NCBI RefSeq assembly: GCF_020736845.1 | Contig: NZ_JAFFQR010000105.1 | Location: 342,428-406,427, forward strand | DNA length: 64,000 nt | Direction: 5' to 3' | From: Paenibacillus farraposensis | GTDB lineage: Bacteria; Bacillota; Bacilli; Paenibacillales; Paenibacillaceae | Notes under the pieces: generated by a model | What the model saw: only the letters and a program-made list of their open reading frames with translations | Database searches by the model: none | Told to the model about the DNA's origin: nothing | Program-made: the position numbers and the translations under genes | In this document: piece after piece, positions 54,873-63,718 of the stretch | Layout of the letters: every line of letters begins with the position of its first letter | Position numbering within the stretch: the first letter of the stretch is position 1

Positions 54873-57800
54873 CTAAATACTCGCCCATACGTCCTTGGCA
54901 TATCGCCCGTCGTTTTGAAGCTTTTCCAGCCACTTTTGAGCTTCTTGTTTACTTACCGCGTGAACTTCTTGATATGCTTCTTGTAAACACGCCTCTACAT
55001 CTGGAGCCATCCTACTTCCATCGCCGCAAATATATAGTCTCCCACCCTGATCCAAAAGTCTAATGATTTCCTCCGAGTTAGCCTTCATCAAATGTTGAAC
55101 GTATGTTTTTGGTGTACCATCTTTTCGGGAATATGCCGTGTGTATCGTAACAATGCCCTGTCGCTGAATATGCTCCATTTCCTCACGATAAATGTGGTCC
55201 AGTTCATTTCGGCAGCCAAAATAAAGATGTGCCTCCCCCAGTGGTTTACCTTCATTTTTCAAGGCTTGACGGGCCTCTAGAAACCCTCTGAACGGGGCGA
55301 ATCCAGTACCGGGTCCGACCATGATCATAGGTGTTTCTGAATTTTCCGGCAAATGAAATCCGGAATCAGGTGTATTCACGAACACCATAACAGAATCTCC
55401 AGACTTGCGGCTCGCCAAATAATTGGAGGCAACGCCGCGGTACTCGCCAAGCCCACTATAGGCAGGACCCCTAACGACTTCAACAGTAATGCTAACCGAA
55501 TCACTTTGCACCTTCGAAGAACTGGAGATGGAATAGTAACGCGGTCTAAGCGGTGGAAGCAGTTCAACAAATCTTTCAAACGGAAGCTCACAAGCGATAT
55601 ACCGCTCTAATAGATCCAGCATCGTCAAACGTTTCTGCAGCACATTTTCCTTATAAGCATCCTCCTGTAAAAGAGCTTCCAACTCTTTTTTATGAGGAGG
55701 ACACACTGTGAATGCTGCAAGTTCACGAAGCTGCGCACGAGTAGTCGCTTCTTGTAGTTCAATGCAGTGACTCAACAAATCGTGCACGCTGATCGGACGA
55801 TCAACCGGCAAGTGGACAGCACTGCGGCCGCTAGCGCTAATAACAACATAATCGCCGCTATTCAGTCCGTAACGCCTAAGTACACGCTCAATCAACACAG
55901 GGTCGTTTTCTGGAATGATTCCCAGGTGATCACCCTCCTGATAAGTCACGCCATGCGGCAGCGTAATCTCAATATGACGCGTGCTTCGATCGCTGCCTTC
56001 ACCCTGCAGTTCTCTGTTCTCCGTCATTGAGGCCAAAAACGCATTATAGTTAGTTGCGACAGGAGTTCCCTTTAGTCCGCTGACGAACTGTATACTCAGC
56101 GTGTTCCGTTCCCGCTGCGAAACATCGCTGGTCTTGAGACCTAGCGAACTAAGCAATTCAGCCCACAGATTCTCACCCCACGCCTCAACCTGTTGTTCAA
56201 AATCTCCACTTGCATCCGCTTCTCCACGGATTGCAACACGTGTTGCCCCTTTAGCCTTTAGCTGATCGTCTATAAATCGTGGTACGTGCTGGTACGTGCT
56301 GGCCCAATTATGGTCGCCGCATCCGAATACCGAATATCTGACACCATTCAGTTCCCCGGGATCTACTTTTTCTAGCCATTGTACAAACTCACGAGCATTA
56401 CTCGGCGGCTTTCCATTATACGAGGCTGATACAATAATGACATGCCCCTCTTTGGGCAGTTTGCCGACACTGTCGTTCAATGGCTTGACTTCGCTAAGGA
56501 ATCCCTGAAATCGAGCTGTTTCCGCAAGATCCCGTGCTATACCTTCCGCAGTCCCCATATTTGACCCATAAAGTACGAGAAGAGGTGTGTTATGAGCTTC
56601 AATCACTGGCATTCCTGTCGGTTTTTCTTGTTTCACCGGTTCCGCTATTGGCATTGCAGTGAAACTTAAATGAGTCTGCGTTCCACGGGGGCGAACCCTC
56701 ATCGTGAAATCTTCTGGCTTTAAGGTTAAGGTTTCCTTCACTTTAAGCTGATAATTCGTATGATCGATAATTTCAAATTGTCTGAGCACCATACCAAGAA
56801 CAAGAGTTGCTTCGTGAAGTGCAAATTGCTGTCCAATACATGCACGCTGGCCATTTCCGAAAGGCTTATAGGCATGGTGAGGAATTTGGCCAGGATCCAC
56901 GAATCTTTCCGGACGGAATTCCTCTACATCATCCCCCCACACTTCGGTATCACGATGAAGTTTTGGGATGAGAACAGTTACCGTCTCCCCTTTCTTTATA
57001 GGGTATTTATCGGCTAAGACCATATCCTCCTCTGCATACAAGGAAAAAGTTGGGGCAGTTGGCCAAAGTCTCAGGGCTTCGTTCAAGATCATTCGAATAT
57101 ATTTTAATTCCCGTACTTGCGAATAACTTGGAATCGGTTCTTTCAGAACGCGATCCACTTCTTCATAAGCCTTCTTTAATTTATCCGGATTTTTCAACAG
57201 GTAATACAAAGCGAAGGACAGTAACCCACTCGTGGTTTCATGCCCAGCAATCAGAAACGTAATAATTTGGTACCTTATGTTCTCATCATCCAATTTTTCG
57301 CCTGTTGCAGGGTCTACACCGTTTAACATATGTGCAAGTAAATCGTCTTTACCTTGCTGATCGGCAGCTTTCCTTTCTGCAATGATTTTATCTACCAAAG
57401 AAAACATGGTTTGAATGTCATGCTTGAATTGACGCTTCGTAACTACCATTAACTTATCTTGAATACCAAGACGTTGCAGTTGGCTCATGGCCTCACCCAG
57501 TACCCGAACCATGCATATAATGAATGGATGCGGCTGCTCCCGGTAAAAGCTGTTAAAGCGGTAATTGAATCCACATAAACCAATGGTATCTAAAGTAAGA
57601 CGAGTCATGTCTTCTGGAACATCTACACTCTCATCCGGGTTTAATCGCGTCCATTTTTGAATGAGTTGTACTGCAATGTCCACCATCATGCCATGATATC
57701 CGCGCAATGCGGTTTGACTGAAGCTTGGTAGTAAAATATTGTGTGCCTTCTGCCAATTTGGTTCTTGTGTTCCAGCTGTGAACAAGCCGTCACCTAATAA

Positions 57801-58037
57801 GGGACGAATCTTCCTTAAGGATGGAGATATATTTTTATCAAAACGCGATTCATCGCAAGCATCGGCAACGAGATCGTGTCCGGAAATAAATATGATGCTT
57901 CCCGAGGGAAGATCCGTACGAAAAATAGGTCCATATTCATCAGCGTGCTTCATGAATGATTGTACGAGCCGGTCCTTATCAATTAGAGGCAAATTGCCGA
58001 GTGGACCAAAAGTTTTAGGTTGTGGAATAGTTGTCAT
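54873..58037 (-). CDS. Self-sufficient cytochrome P450-reductase fusion (CYP102 type)
   Basis: About 1054 residues, the P450-BM3 layout, a soluble fatty-acid hydroxylase using NADPH. P450 domain about 1-460: oxygen-binding AGHETTSG, ExxR in NEALRLWP, and heme cysteine in [13 protein letters not shown] near residue 400. The BM3 Phe87 position is kept ([11 protein letters not shown]). FMN domain about 480-630 starts [28 protein letters not shown] domain about 660-1054 includes [27 protein letters not shown] and [13 protein letters not shown]. The ATG at 58052 overlaps the GGAGG site, so 58037 is the start. A long palindrome lies about 120 bp upstream. Confidence 0.95.
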   Translation of the reverse strand: MTTIPQPKTFGPLGNLPLIDKDRLVQSFMKHADEYGPIFRTDLPSGSIIFISGHDLVADACDESRFDKNISPSLRKIRPLLGDGLFTAGTQEPNWQKAHNILLPSFSQTALRGYHGMMVDIAVQLIQKWTRLNPDESVDVPEDMTRLTLDTIGLCGFNYRFNSFYREQPHPFIICMVRVLGEAMSQLQRLGIQDKLMVVTKRQFKHDIQTMFSLVDKIIAERKAADQQGKDDLLAHMLNGVDPATGEKLDDENIRYQIITFLIAGHETTSGLLSFALYYLLKNPDKLKKAYEEVDRVLKEPIPSYSQVRELKYIRMILNEALRLWPTAPTFSLYAEEDMVLADKYPIKKGETVTVLIPKLHRDTEVWGDDVEEFRPERFVDPGQIPHHAYKPFGNGQRACIGQQFALHEATLVLGMVLRQFEIIDHTNYQLKVKETLTLKPEDFTMRVRPRGTQTHLSFTAMPIAEPVKQEKPTGMPVIEAHNTPLLVLYGSNMGTAEGIARDLAETARFQGFLSEVKPLNDSVGKLPKEGHVIIVSASYNGKPPSNAREFVQWLEKVDPGELNGVRYSVFGCGDHNWASTYQHVPRFIDDQLKAKGATRVAIRGEADASGDFEQQVEAWGENLWAELLSSLGLKTSDVSQRERNTLSIQFVSGLKGTPVATNYNAFLASMTENRELQGEGSDRSTRHIEITLPHGVTYQEGDHLGIIPENDPVLIERVLRRYGLNSGDYVVISASGRSAVHLPVDRPISVHDLLSHCIELQEATTRAQLRELAAFTVCPPHKKELEALLQEDAYKENVLQKRLTMLDLLERYIACELPFERFVELLPPLRPRYYSISSSSKVQSDSVSITVEVVRGPAYSGLGEYRGVASNYLASRKSGDSVMVFVNTPDSGFHLPENSETPMIMVGPGTGFAPFRGFLEARQALKNEGKPLGEAHLYFGCRNELDHIYREEMEHIQRQGIVTIHTAYSRKDGTPKTYVQHLMKANSEEIIRLLDQGGRLYICGDGSRMAPDVEACLQEAYQEVHAVSKQEAQKWLEKLQNDGRYAKDVWASI

Positions 58038-58156
58038 ATACAAAACCTCCATTGGTGGTTTTATTTTGTAAAAACTCTTAATTGTTATTCAACGATAGAA
58101 GTGAATATTCATTCCTATCGGATTGTGTTTAATCTCAATGGACACATAATTGATTA

Positions 58157-58187
58157 CATTAATTAAAAGTAAACGTTTTAATTAATG
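58157..58187. promoter_or_regulatory. Palindromic operator upstream of the P450 gene
   Basis: Perfect 12-bp arms CATTAATTAAAA and TTTTAATTAATG around GTAAACG, between the P450 gene and the truncated lacI. In Bacillus megaterium and B. subtilis CYP102 genes are repressed by TetR proteins (Bm3R1, FatR) at palindromes; no tetR gene is adjacent here. The TAAACGTTT core would also suit a LacI-type protein. Confidence 0.6.
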
Positions 58188-58241
58188 TCTCTTCAAAACA
58201 CTAGTAGATCAAAAGCAATCTTATTATATTCAATTGTCATC

Positions 58242-58270
58242 TTGAAAGGTTGAATGGGATGTGTTAGGAT
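58242..58270 (+). promoter_or_regulatory. Sigma-A promoter of the truncated lacI
   Basis: TTGAAA (58242-58247) and TAGGAT (58265-58270) with a 17-bp spacer, 47 bp before the lacI TTG start. Confidence 0.6.
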
Positions 58271-58311
58271 AAAGTCGATTTTTAGTAAAAACATTAACTA
58301 AAAAGGCGTGA

Positions 58312-58434
<123 letters not shown>

Positions 58435-58474
58435 TTAGTCATAACAGTATCTTCAGGAAAATATTGGTGATCGA

Positions 58475-58635
58475 ACCTTCCAGGTGTAGTTATAACAGAA
58501 ACCCCAGAAGATCTTTTGAAAGCTCTGGAGAATCAGGGGGTTAAGCACAAGATCGTTAAGTTCGAAGAACTTGGTGAACCTATGCCGTTCAATCCCCGTA
58601 CCGGCGAAACCAAACCAATTGAAAAGAGCTATTAG
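58475..58635 (+). pseudogene. Unidentified gene 3' fragment
   Basis: An open plus-strand stretch, without start, reads VVITETPEDLLKALENQGVK, then KIVKFEELGEPMPFNPRTGE and ends KPIEKSY at TAG 58633. It looks like the C-terminus of a real protein of unknown family. A GATCGGC-AT-GCCGATC hairpin followed by TCTTTTAC (about 58638-58660) ends it. Confidence 0.4.
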
Positions 58636-58840
58636 GGATCGGCATGCCGATCTCTTTTACTTTTCGTAACCGAACCATATGTCCTATGTTTCTCGATATA
58701 AGTGTTGTTGGCTTTCCCAATCTCCGACTACTACGGTACCTCTGCCAGTTTTTTAAAACATAATTCATTTTTCACCATAATTAACCATCTGTCAATATAT
58801 TATGCAACTAATGTAAGAATTCAATTTTTGACATGATAAG

Positions 58841-58882
58841 AAAAAACACTTTCCGCTAACTTTTGTTGTCAACGGAAAGTGT
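58841..58882 (-). terminator. Minus-strand intrinsic terminator
   Basis: ACACTTTCCG/CGGAAAGTGT stem followed by TTTTTTCTTATC on the minus strand. It lies just outside the IS3 end and may belong to the operon of the interrupted rep gene. Confidence 0.65.
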
Positions 58883-58894
58883 GATTCTCTGGAT

Positions 58895-59744
58895 TGTCAA
58901 CACTAAACTAGACAATTTTTTTGTGGTGCCTCTGCTTGAACTCAGCCGGACTCAAGTAATCCAGAAAACCGTGAATCCGAATATGGTTAAACCAGTGTAC
59001 ATAGTCATGTAATTCTGTGGTTAGCTCAGCAAGACTTTCAAAATGACGTTTCTTTACAAACTCCGTTTTGAAAATTTTAAAAGTGGCTTCTGCAACGGGA
59101 TTGTCATAAGGACAGCCTTTCATGCTCAAAGAACGCTCAATCTGAAAAGCCTCCAGCGCATCGTCAATGAGCTTATTCTTGAATTTATTACCTCAGTCGG
59201 TATGGAAGAGCTGAATGTCATTCAGGTTGCCCTTAATTGAATTCAAAGCACGGTAAACCAGCTTGGCATCCATGTGGGGGACTGCACTGTAGCCGATAAT
59301 CTCGTGGTTAAACAGATCTACAAAGAAGCATACGTAGTTCCAATATGAACATACTCGGACGTATGTCAGATCCGCTTACGACGACAGATAACTCCTGCTC
59401 TTGTTCAAATTTGCGGTCAAGTACATTCGCTTGCTTGGCTTCATTGCATCTCGTGGGATGAGGGTTGTACTGAGCGACCGTATACGAGGAAACCAACACG
59501 TATTCCTTCATAATCGGTTGTCTTTCTCTTTGATGGACCCAGATGTGGAACTCTGTTTCACCCATTTATCCAACGATGAAGGATTCAAATCGTATTCTTG
59601 AATGATATCTTTTCGTGCTTTGCCACTTTGATAGAGCTGAACCATCTGTGCTTTAAATTCAGCGCTAAAGGTACGTCTTTCTTTTTTAGTCATGATCCGT
59701 TAGTTTCTTCTAGGTTGGTCTGTAGTCTACTAAATTAGACCACA
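58895..59744 (-). mobile_element. IS3-family (IS150-group) element, internally deleted
   Basis: About 850 bp instead of the usual 1.2-1.5 kb. The minus strand has the orfA start (KKERRTFSAEFKAQMVQLYQ, then LNPSSLDKWVKQ; 59693 downward), fragments of the orfB core (QANVLDRKFEQEQELSVVVS, WNYVCFFVDLFNHEIIGYSA) in shifted frames, and the orfB end (SMKGCPYDNPVAEATFKIFK ... HHKKIV, 58908-59129) with its DDE glutamate. The left end TGTCAACACTAAACTAGAC matches the end of the second IS at 63719; the right boundary near 59744 is approximate. It cannot transpose by itself. Confidence 0.8.
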
Positions 59745-59754
59745 ATTTTTCTGT

Positions 59755-60111
59755 CTAGAAGAGTGTAGCCGATCCAATATCGAAAGCTACATCACACCAC
59801 ACTAATAAAATTTCATTAGCGTAATCTCGAATTTGTTCGAGCCAATGACGAAAGTAAACAAGAGATTTCGGGTAGGCTTCAATCCTCAGCGTATTCTTAC
59901 GAGTTTTTGGGGCAAAGACCAACTTGTAGGAGATATGCATGAAGTGTTCTCCCGTATTGATTCTGATTCGATATTGAAATCCTCTGTCCCCCACCGTCAT
60001 TCTGACCCCGTAGAAATGACAGATTCGTTTGTGGAACTCGTTGAAGAAGTCCCAATATACGTCTGTAAAGTCAATGACAATGCGGTCAATGGATATAGTG
60101 ACCCCTTTCAT
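59755..60111 (-). pseudogene. Replication initiation (Rep_trans/NicK-like) protein, cut by IS3
   Basis: From ATG 60111 behind GGGAGGGGGCGG, the frame reads KGVTISIDRIVIDFTDVYWD to RIRINTGEHFMHISYKLVFA, TLRIEAYPKSLVYFRHWLEQ and LLVWCDVAFDI, then ends at the IS3 junction. This resembles the N-terminal part of Rep proteins of integrative elements and rolling-circle plasmids in Paenibacillus. The catalytic tyrosine region is lost beyond the insertion. Confidence in the family is moderate. Confidence 0.55.
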
Positions 60112-60341
60112 GTGCCGCCCCCTCCCGAATTTTTCCATGAATTTCGGGCTTAATTAGAGGGCAGGTGGCTAGCCATTAACACATGACCTTCCCGTTGAGA
60201 AATGTTCAGTTAAGTCCTGACAATATTAGTGGTCGGACTATCTTACAATTTAGTTGCGACGCTCTCGACACTATATCCATCGGGGTATCTATTCGCAAAG
60301 TTGCATTTAATTTTGAACAAACCCGCAAGAAAACGATGATA

Positions 60342-60395
60342 ACAACAAACAGGTCAATCATGGTGGTATCTGACCACAATCAACCTGTTTGTTGT
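60342..60395. repeat. Large hairpin upstream of the rep remnant
   Basis: 13-bp perfect arms ACAACAAACAGGT and ACCTGTTTGTTGT, with an inner TGGT ... ACCA stem. Placed upstream of a Rep-like gene it could be a nick/origin structure or a terminator; there is no strong U-tract on either side. Confidence 0.5.
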
Positions 60396-60418
60396 AACGG
60401 AAAACCATTATTTAGGGG

Positions 60419-60580
60419 ATGAAATTCAAGCATTTATGTGCGTACAACCGAAATGAAGAAATCTTATACGGGTATTACAAGGGTTATATGTGTTATTTGT
60501 TGAATGATGGGTTCATTCAGCACTGGGTAGCCCTCACCAATAAAAGAAACCTTGAAAGACACAAAGCCCATCAAGGTTAA
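60419..60580 (+). CDS. Short unknown ORF, 53 codons
   Basis: ATG 60419 to TAA 60580: MKFKHLCAYNRNEEILYGYY, then CYLLNDGFIQHWVALTNKRN. Composition is protein-like with aromatic residues in alternation. AGGGG lies almost on the ATG, so translation initiation is doubtful. It may be an accessory gene of the mobile element or a fragment. I recognise no family. Confidence 0.3.
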   Translation: MKFKHLCAYNRNEEILYGYYKGYMCYLLNDGFIQHWVALTNKRNLERHKAHQG

Positions 60581-60588
60581 AACAAATT

Positions 60589-60924
60589 TTACTCCTCATA
60601 TTCCCAATGAAAATATCTTGATAATAATATTGCAACCTCTATCCATGAATCACCTCGGCATTTATCAAGTAGCCGGTTTACCTGAGATTGAATAGCACCT
60701 ATATTGTAATCTTTCATGATAAAGATTCCCCGTCCAATTTCTACATTATTTCCGTCAAGATATTGTTCCAGTCTCTTTGGACTTATGACACGAAAGGAAA
60801 AAGTATCAGCACCTTCTGAATTATATGGCCCGATATCTATTTGTACATCAACAGCAAAATCTTCGATATCATCCCCCCACTCTTCGCTAATAACAGTAAA
60901 TGAGACTAATTGTGGTTTAATCAT
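60589..60924 (-). CDS. Imm8-family immunity protein
   Basis: 111 residues that read like immunity protein 8: KPQLVSFTVISEEWGDDIED, then VDVQIDIGPYNSEGADTFSF and the mid-protein VISPKRLEQYL, ending FHWEYEE. Imm8 proteins neutralise the C-terminal toxin of polymorphic toxin systems. The start follows the toxin stop by one base and its GGAGG site lies inside the toxin's last codons, so the two are co-translated. The gene is intact. Confidence 0.85.
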   Translation of the reverse strand: MIKPQLVSFTVISEEWGDDIEDFAVDVQIDIGPYNSEGADTFSFRVISPKRLEQYLDGNNVEIGRGIFIMKDYNIGAIQSQVNRLLDKCRGDSWIEVAILLSRYFHWEYEE

Positions 60925-60925
60925 T

Positions 60926-61291
60926 CTATTCCTCCATTATATCAACGTGAACGTTTTTGACTTCTTTTTTTCCATTAGTTCGTTCATTAAGGGTATTCTC
61001 CGTAAAGTTAGCCCTTACTCTGCCTTCCTTCGGTTTATATTGTAACCTAAATGCCCTTAACGCGTCCTGACTGCTGTAACCAATTATCTCACCATTTCCG
61101 TTAGTTATTGGCTTTGCACCAGGTCCAACCCACGCTTTCCCTGCTTCCATAGCATCGGCTCTCGTAGCGCCCCCCATTGTTGACAACCCCTTAGGTGCAT
61201 TTTTTGCTCCTAGAACCATGTCAGTTGAACTCATGTTATAAACATAATTTGGGTTATAATACTTTGTACCAGATTGGTTAAGATCACCCAT
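60926..61291 (-). CDS. Polymorphic toxin C-terminal domain, orphaned
   Basis: A 121-codon frame. The conserved block is MGGATRADAMEAGKAWVGPG, GEIIGYSSQDALRAFRLQYK and KEGRVRANFTEN ... KNVHVDI, typical of C-terminal toxin domains of large secreted or wall-linked toxins that pair with Imm8. Its own ATG has only a weak ribosome binding site. Just upstream another frame carries SKPSKPNEKLPETEG, a linker, so the delivery part of the toxin has been removed by deletion plus a frameshift. It is probably not secreted now. Confidence 0.7.
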   Translation of the reverse strand: MGDLNQSGTKYYNPNYVYNMSSTDMVLGAKNAPKGLSTMGGATRADAMEAGKAWVGPGAKPITNGNGEIIGYSSQDALRAFRLQYKPKEGRVRANFTENTLNERTNGKKEVKNVHVDIMEE

Positions 61292-61355
61292 CCCTCAGTT
61301 TCAGGAAGCTTCTCGTTCGGTTTGCTTGGTTTTGAAGATGTAGTTTCACAGCCAC

Positions 61356-62015
61356 TTGATGTGTGGTGTAGCACACCTAAAGATGCAAAATTACACAGCC
61401 ACCAGAGACTACATTGAAAAATACTCTGAGCTAGGTTGGTTTAACGGGTTGGATAAGGATGGACTTGAGGTTGTAGAGAATTTTAAACTTTTAGCCAAGC
61501 TGAACCAATACGAATTAACAATGTTTGAAGGAAACAAGCATATTATTCCCGAGTATATAAGGTTCTTGGGAATTTCCCCAGAAGATGACTGGCTTCCAGC
61601 CCATGTCTCAATCGTTGAAGCAGCCCTACAGTATGGGTGGGACATTGACAATGAGTTAGCCGCCATGAGTCAGTATAGTGCTGCTTTTCCCGAACTGGAG
61701 GATTACGGAAACATTTTTCAGTTCATTGATTACTCTTATCATTTAGCGTTATACCATCTAAGAAAAGACAAGTTTGTCGATGCATTAAATTGCTTGTTGC
61801 AGGCATTGGAATCCTCCATTAAAATAGAAAATGGTAAATACTTCAAACGGTGTATAGCTCTATTCGAGGCGTTTAGAGGTTTTGCTACCCCGTCTCAGCT
61901 TGACAGTTACGCCCTGCTATTTAAAAAAATTCTGGAAGGGGAACTGAAAAATGAAAAAGGTATTTCTTACTTTGACAATCGTATTAAGTTTAATCATCCT
62001 CACACCACCCATTAA
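61356..62015 (+). pseudogene. RRNPP/AimR-like (AloR-type) peptide receptor, N-terminally truncated
   Basis: 219 codons of all-helical TPR-like sequence: AHLKMQNYTATRDYIEKYSE, LDKDGLEVVENFKLLAKLNQ, HLALYHLRKDKFVDALNCLL, SIKIENGKYFKRCIALFEAF. This is how the C-terminal half of Paenibacillus AimR-like peptide receptors reads. The N-terminal HTH and first TPRs, about 180-200 residues, are missing and no ribosome binding site precedes the ATG. The 5' end abuts the truncated toxin gene, so both lost their starts in one event. A secreted peptide gene overlaps its 3' end. Confidence 0.6.
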
Positions 62016-62061
62016 TGCGGTAACTGGCCAAATCACTCCTAATAGTCACGGAATATTCTAA
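61951..62061 (+). CDS. Secreted signalling pro-peptide (AloP/Phr-like), 36 residues
   Basis: ATG 61951 to TAA 62061, overlapping the receptor gene by 65 bases in another frame. The product starts MKKVFLTLTIVLSLIIL, a classic signal peptide, then TPPINAVTGQITPNSHGIF. A GGAAGGGGA site lies 9 bases upstream. Receptor followed by an overlapping small exported peptide is the hallmark of RRNPP quorum-sensing cassettes; the mature signal is normally the last 5-8 residues, here around TPNSHGIF. A terminator follows at once. Confidence 0.75.
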   Translation: MKKVFLTLTIVLSLIILTPPINAVTGQITPNSHGIF

Positions 62062-62077
62062 TCATAAATATTACTGT

Positions 62078-62115
62078 AATTAACGACTTCTTAAAGGAGT
62101 CGTTAATTTATTTAG
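62078..62115 (+). terminator. Terminator of the receptor-peptide cassette
   Basis: Perfect 11-bp stem AATTAACGACT/AGTCGTTAATT followed by TATTTAG, 16 bp after the peptide gene. Confidence 0.75.
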
Positions 62116-62208
62116 AGCAAGATGTCGAGTTCTGTAGAATAAGCAGTTCCAAAGAATCAATTTCCATTTTTATTATATCTTAATACAAAAAAATTCCTTT
62201 TTAAGTGG

Positions 62209-62214
62209 TATAAT
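62209..62214 (+). promoter_or_regulatory. -10 element of the exported-protein gene
   Basis: TATAAT at 62209-62214 in a very AT-rich stretch, 40 bp before the start. No good -35 box at the standard distance. Confidence 0.4.
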
Positions 62215-62253
62215 GTTTAAGTATTCCATATCATGGAAAAGGAAGTGTCTGTA

Positions 62254-62916
62254 TTGAAAATGAAGAAGACAGCAATTATCCTTACAAGTGTCTTAGCTCT
62301 CACTGTGGTAGCGCCTGTTGCAGCATTTGCCACTCCATCAGTTGACAGCAACGGTTCAAGCAGTACATTAGAACAAAAAGGGCAACCGACAGTGATTAAT
62401 GCTGACGAAATTGCCGCAGCAGCAGCAAAGATTGAACCTTACATCATCTTAGGGGAAGACGGGCTTTACACACTGGATACAAAAGCCAAGGACGTTGTTG
62501 GCGAAGAAAAGTATGATAAACTTGCGAAGGCTTTTGAACAAATAAATACCGAAATCAAAGCAGGATATTTAAGTACAGCGACTGGAGATATCACAGTAAC
62601 CGCAAAAGGAAATAGCCATTACAATAACCAATTCAGCACAAATGCTTTTAGTAATGTTTATCCATGGGGTGTTGCTATAACCCTATCTCACTCAGAAACA
62701 CAAAACCAGATAGCAGCTATGGAAGCGTCTGGCTCTGCCGCTGGATTTCTATCCCTGCTTTTATCCACTATTCCGGGTGGGCAAGGCCCAGCACTAGGCG
62801 GGGCGATTTTCGGGGCAGGAGCAGGGCTTCTTGCACAAGTCCTTAAGATCCAAGATAAAGGCAGAGGAATTACGGTTAACCTGATGTGGACAGGATGGTC
62901 CATCACAAGTAATTAA
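62254..62916 (+). CDS. Exported protein with glycine-rich hydrophobic C-terminus, candidate bacteriocin precursor
   Basis: About 220 residues. A TTG at 62254, 8 bases after AAGGAAG, gives a lysine-rich start and a signal peptide cleaved near AAFA-TPSV. A polar pro-region (about 30-130) contains two acidic helices. The C-terminal 70 residues have VYPWGVAITLSHSETQNQIA, then a membrane-active-looking SAAGFLSLLLSTIPGGQGPA and LGGAIFGAGAGLLAQVL, and end GRGITVNLMWTGWSITSN. This WG-x-IxLS ... glycine-zipper ... VxxxWTGW pattern recurs in small exported proteins of Gram-positive bacteria, some suspected to be toxins. A small membrane protein gene follows. No cysteines. Confidence 0.55.
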   Translation: MKMKKTAIILTSVLALTVVAPVAAFATPSVDSNGSSSTLEQKGQPTVINADEIAAAAAKIEPYIILGEDGLYTLDTKAKDVVGEEKYDKLAKAFEQINTEIKAGYLSTATGDITVTAKGNSHYNNQFSTNAFSNVYPWGVAITLSHSETQNQIAAMEASGSAAGFLSLLLSTIPGGQGPALGGAIFGAGAGLLAQVLKIQDKGRGITVNLMWTGWSITSN

Positions 62917-63017
62917 TGTCTCTCTTCAGCAGCCCCTAACGGCACAGGAGATGTACATAATCAAAAAGGGAGCTGGTATTTATTTATAATTCATTTACTT
63001 CAATTTTTTTTGCTGCA

Positions 63018-63230
63018 TTGACTGCAATTGCCCTCATATTGCTTCCTAAGTTGGAAGCAAGAGTGAGCAAAAAAACAATGCTAAACGTAAGGATTGCAAT
63101 AACAGAAACAGTCCTGCTTATAGGAGTCATTCTGTATATATTTGACCCTCAGTGGTGGATTATTGTTGCTTTTACATTGTATTTTTGTGTACTTCTTATG
63201 ATGTTTTTGAGACGTAATAAATCACGTTGA
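63018..63230 (+). CDS. Small membrane protein, candidate immunity protein
   Basis: 70 or more residues with two or three transmembrane segments: IALILLPKLEARVSKKTM, ETVLLIGVILYIFDPQWWII and VAFTLYFCVLLMMFLRRNKS. The annotated TTG (63018) lacks a ribosome binding site. The frame is open from 62961 and an AAAAAGGGAG at 62963 would best serve a non-standard start near 62982 (ATT), adding a first hydrophobic helix. It follows the exported glycine-rich protein by about 100 bp, the usual place of bacteriocin immunity genes. The function is inferred from context. Confidence 0.5.
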   Translation: MTAIALILLPKLEARVSKKTMLNVRIAITETVLLIGVILYIFDPQWWIIVAFTLYFCVLLMMFLRRNKSR

Positions 63231-63298
63231 CCTTAGTAAATAAAATTTTTTTGAGCGCCATACTCAGCGTCTAAAAGCAAGACCTTTCTTTATAAACA

Positions 63299-63346
63299 CA
63301 ATAAACACCCTACCAGCTAAATGCCAGTAGGGTGTTTATTTATTTT
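63299..63346. terminator. Bidirectional terminator
   Basis: Perfect 14-bp stem AATAAACACCCTAC/GTAGGGTGTTTATT, followed by TATTTTG on the plus strand and TGTGTTTATAAAG on the minus. It serves the membrane protein gene and the stalk-domain remnant. Confidence 0.8.
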
Positions 63347-63420
63347 GTAACTGTAGCCGTATTAGTCTTACCATCCCAAGATACGGTAGCACCCTGCATA
63401 CCATCAGTGACAGTCACTGG
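63340..63420 (-). pseudogene. Stalk-domain (copper amine oxidase N-like) C-terminal remnant
   Basis: The last 25 codons before TAA read VTVTDGMQGATVSWDGKTNT and ATVTK, the repeat ending typical of Paenibacillus stalk-domain surface proteins. Upstream is a stop and unrelated sequence. Confidence 0.5.
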
Positions 63421-63499
63421 TTACATCAACAGCACACCGTACGAACCCAGTCACAGCAAGGCATTTCAACCGCAATGTACCCTGCAATGAACCCACAAA

Positions 63500-63718
63500 A
63501 TCGAGTAGGAGGCTACCCATTAATTGAGCAGCCGACCTCTCACACCACCGTACGTACCGTTCGGTATACGGCGGTTCAACCGTTTAAGTGCAGTTGGCGA
63601 AGACGCTCGTACTGTGCAGGGAAGTCATAATATCCTGCCTGTGCAAGCTTTTCGTTTGTAACAGAGCGTTGTAATATCGCGTTTCCGGCGATACGCCAGT
63701 AACCCAGCCGGGTTGGAT
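63500..63718 (-). mobile_element. Group II intron 3' end with reverse transcriptase C-terminus
   Basis: The minus strand encodes PTRLGYWRIAGNAILQRSVT, NEKLAQAGYYDFPAQYERLR and QLHLNG, then stop: the maturase/endonuclease tail of a group II intron RT (LtrA-like). After it come a domain V-like hairpin (CCGCCGTA ... TACGGTGG, about 63543-63577) and the intron end CTCCTACTCGAT at about 63500. The 5' part is cut off by the IS3 end at 63719. Confidence 0.75.

Noticed and set aside
60183..60422. 79-codon plus frame upstream of the Rep remnant
   Set aside because: It runs through the large hairpin and has no ribosome binding site.
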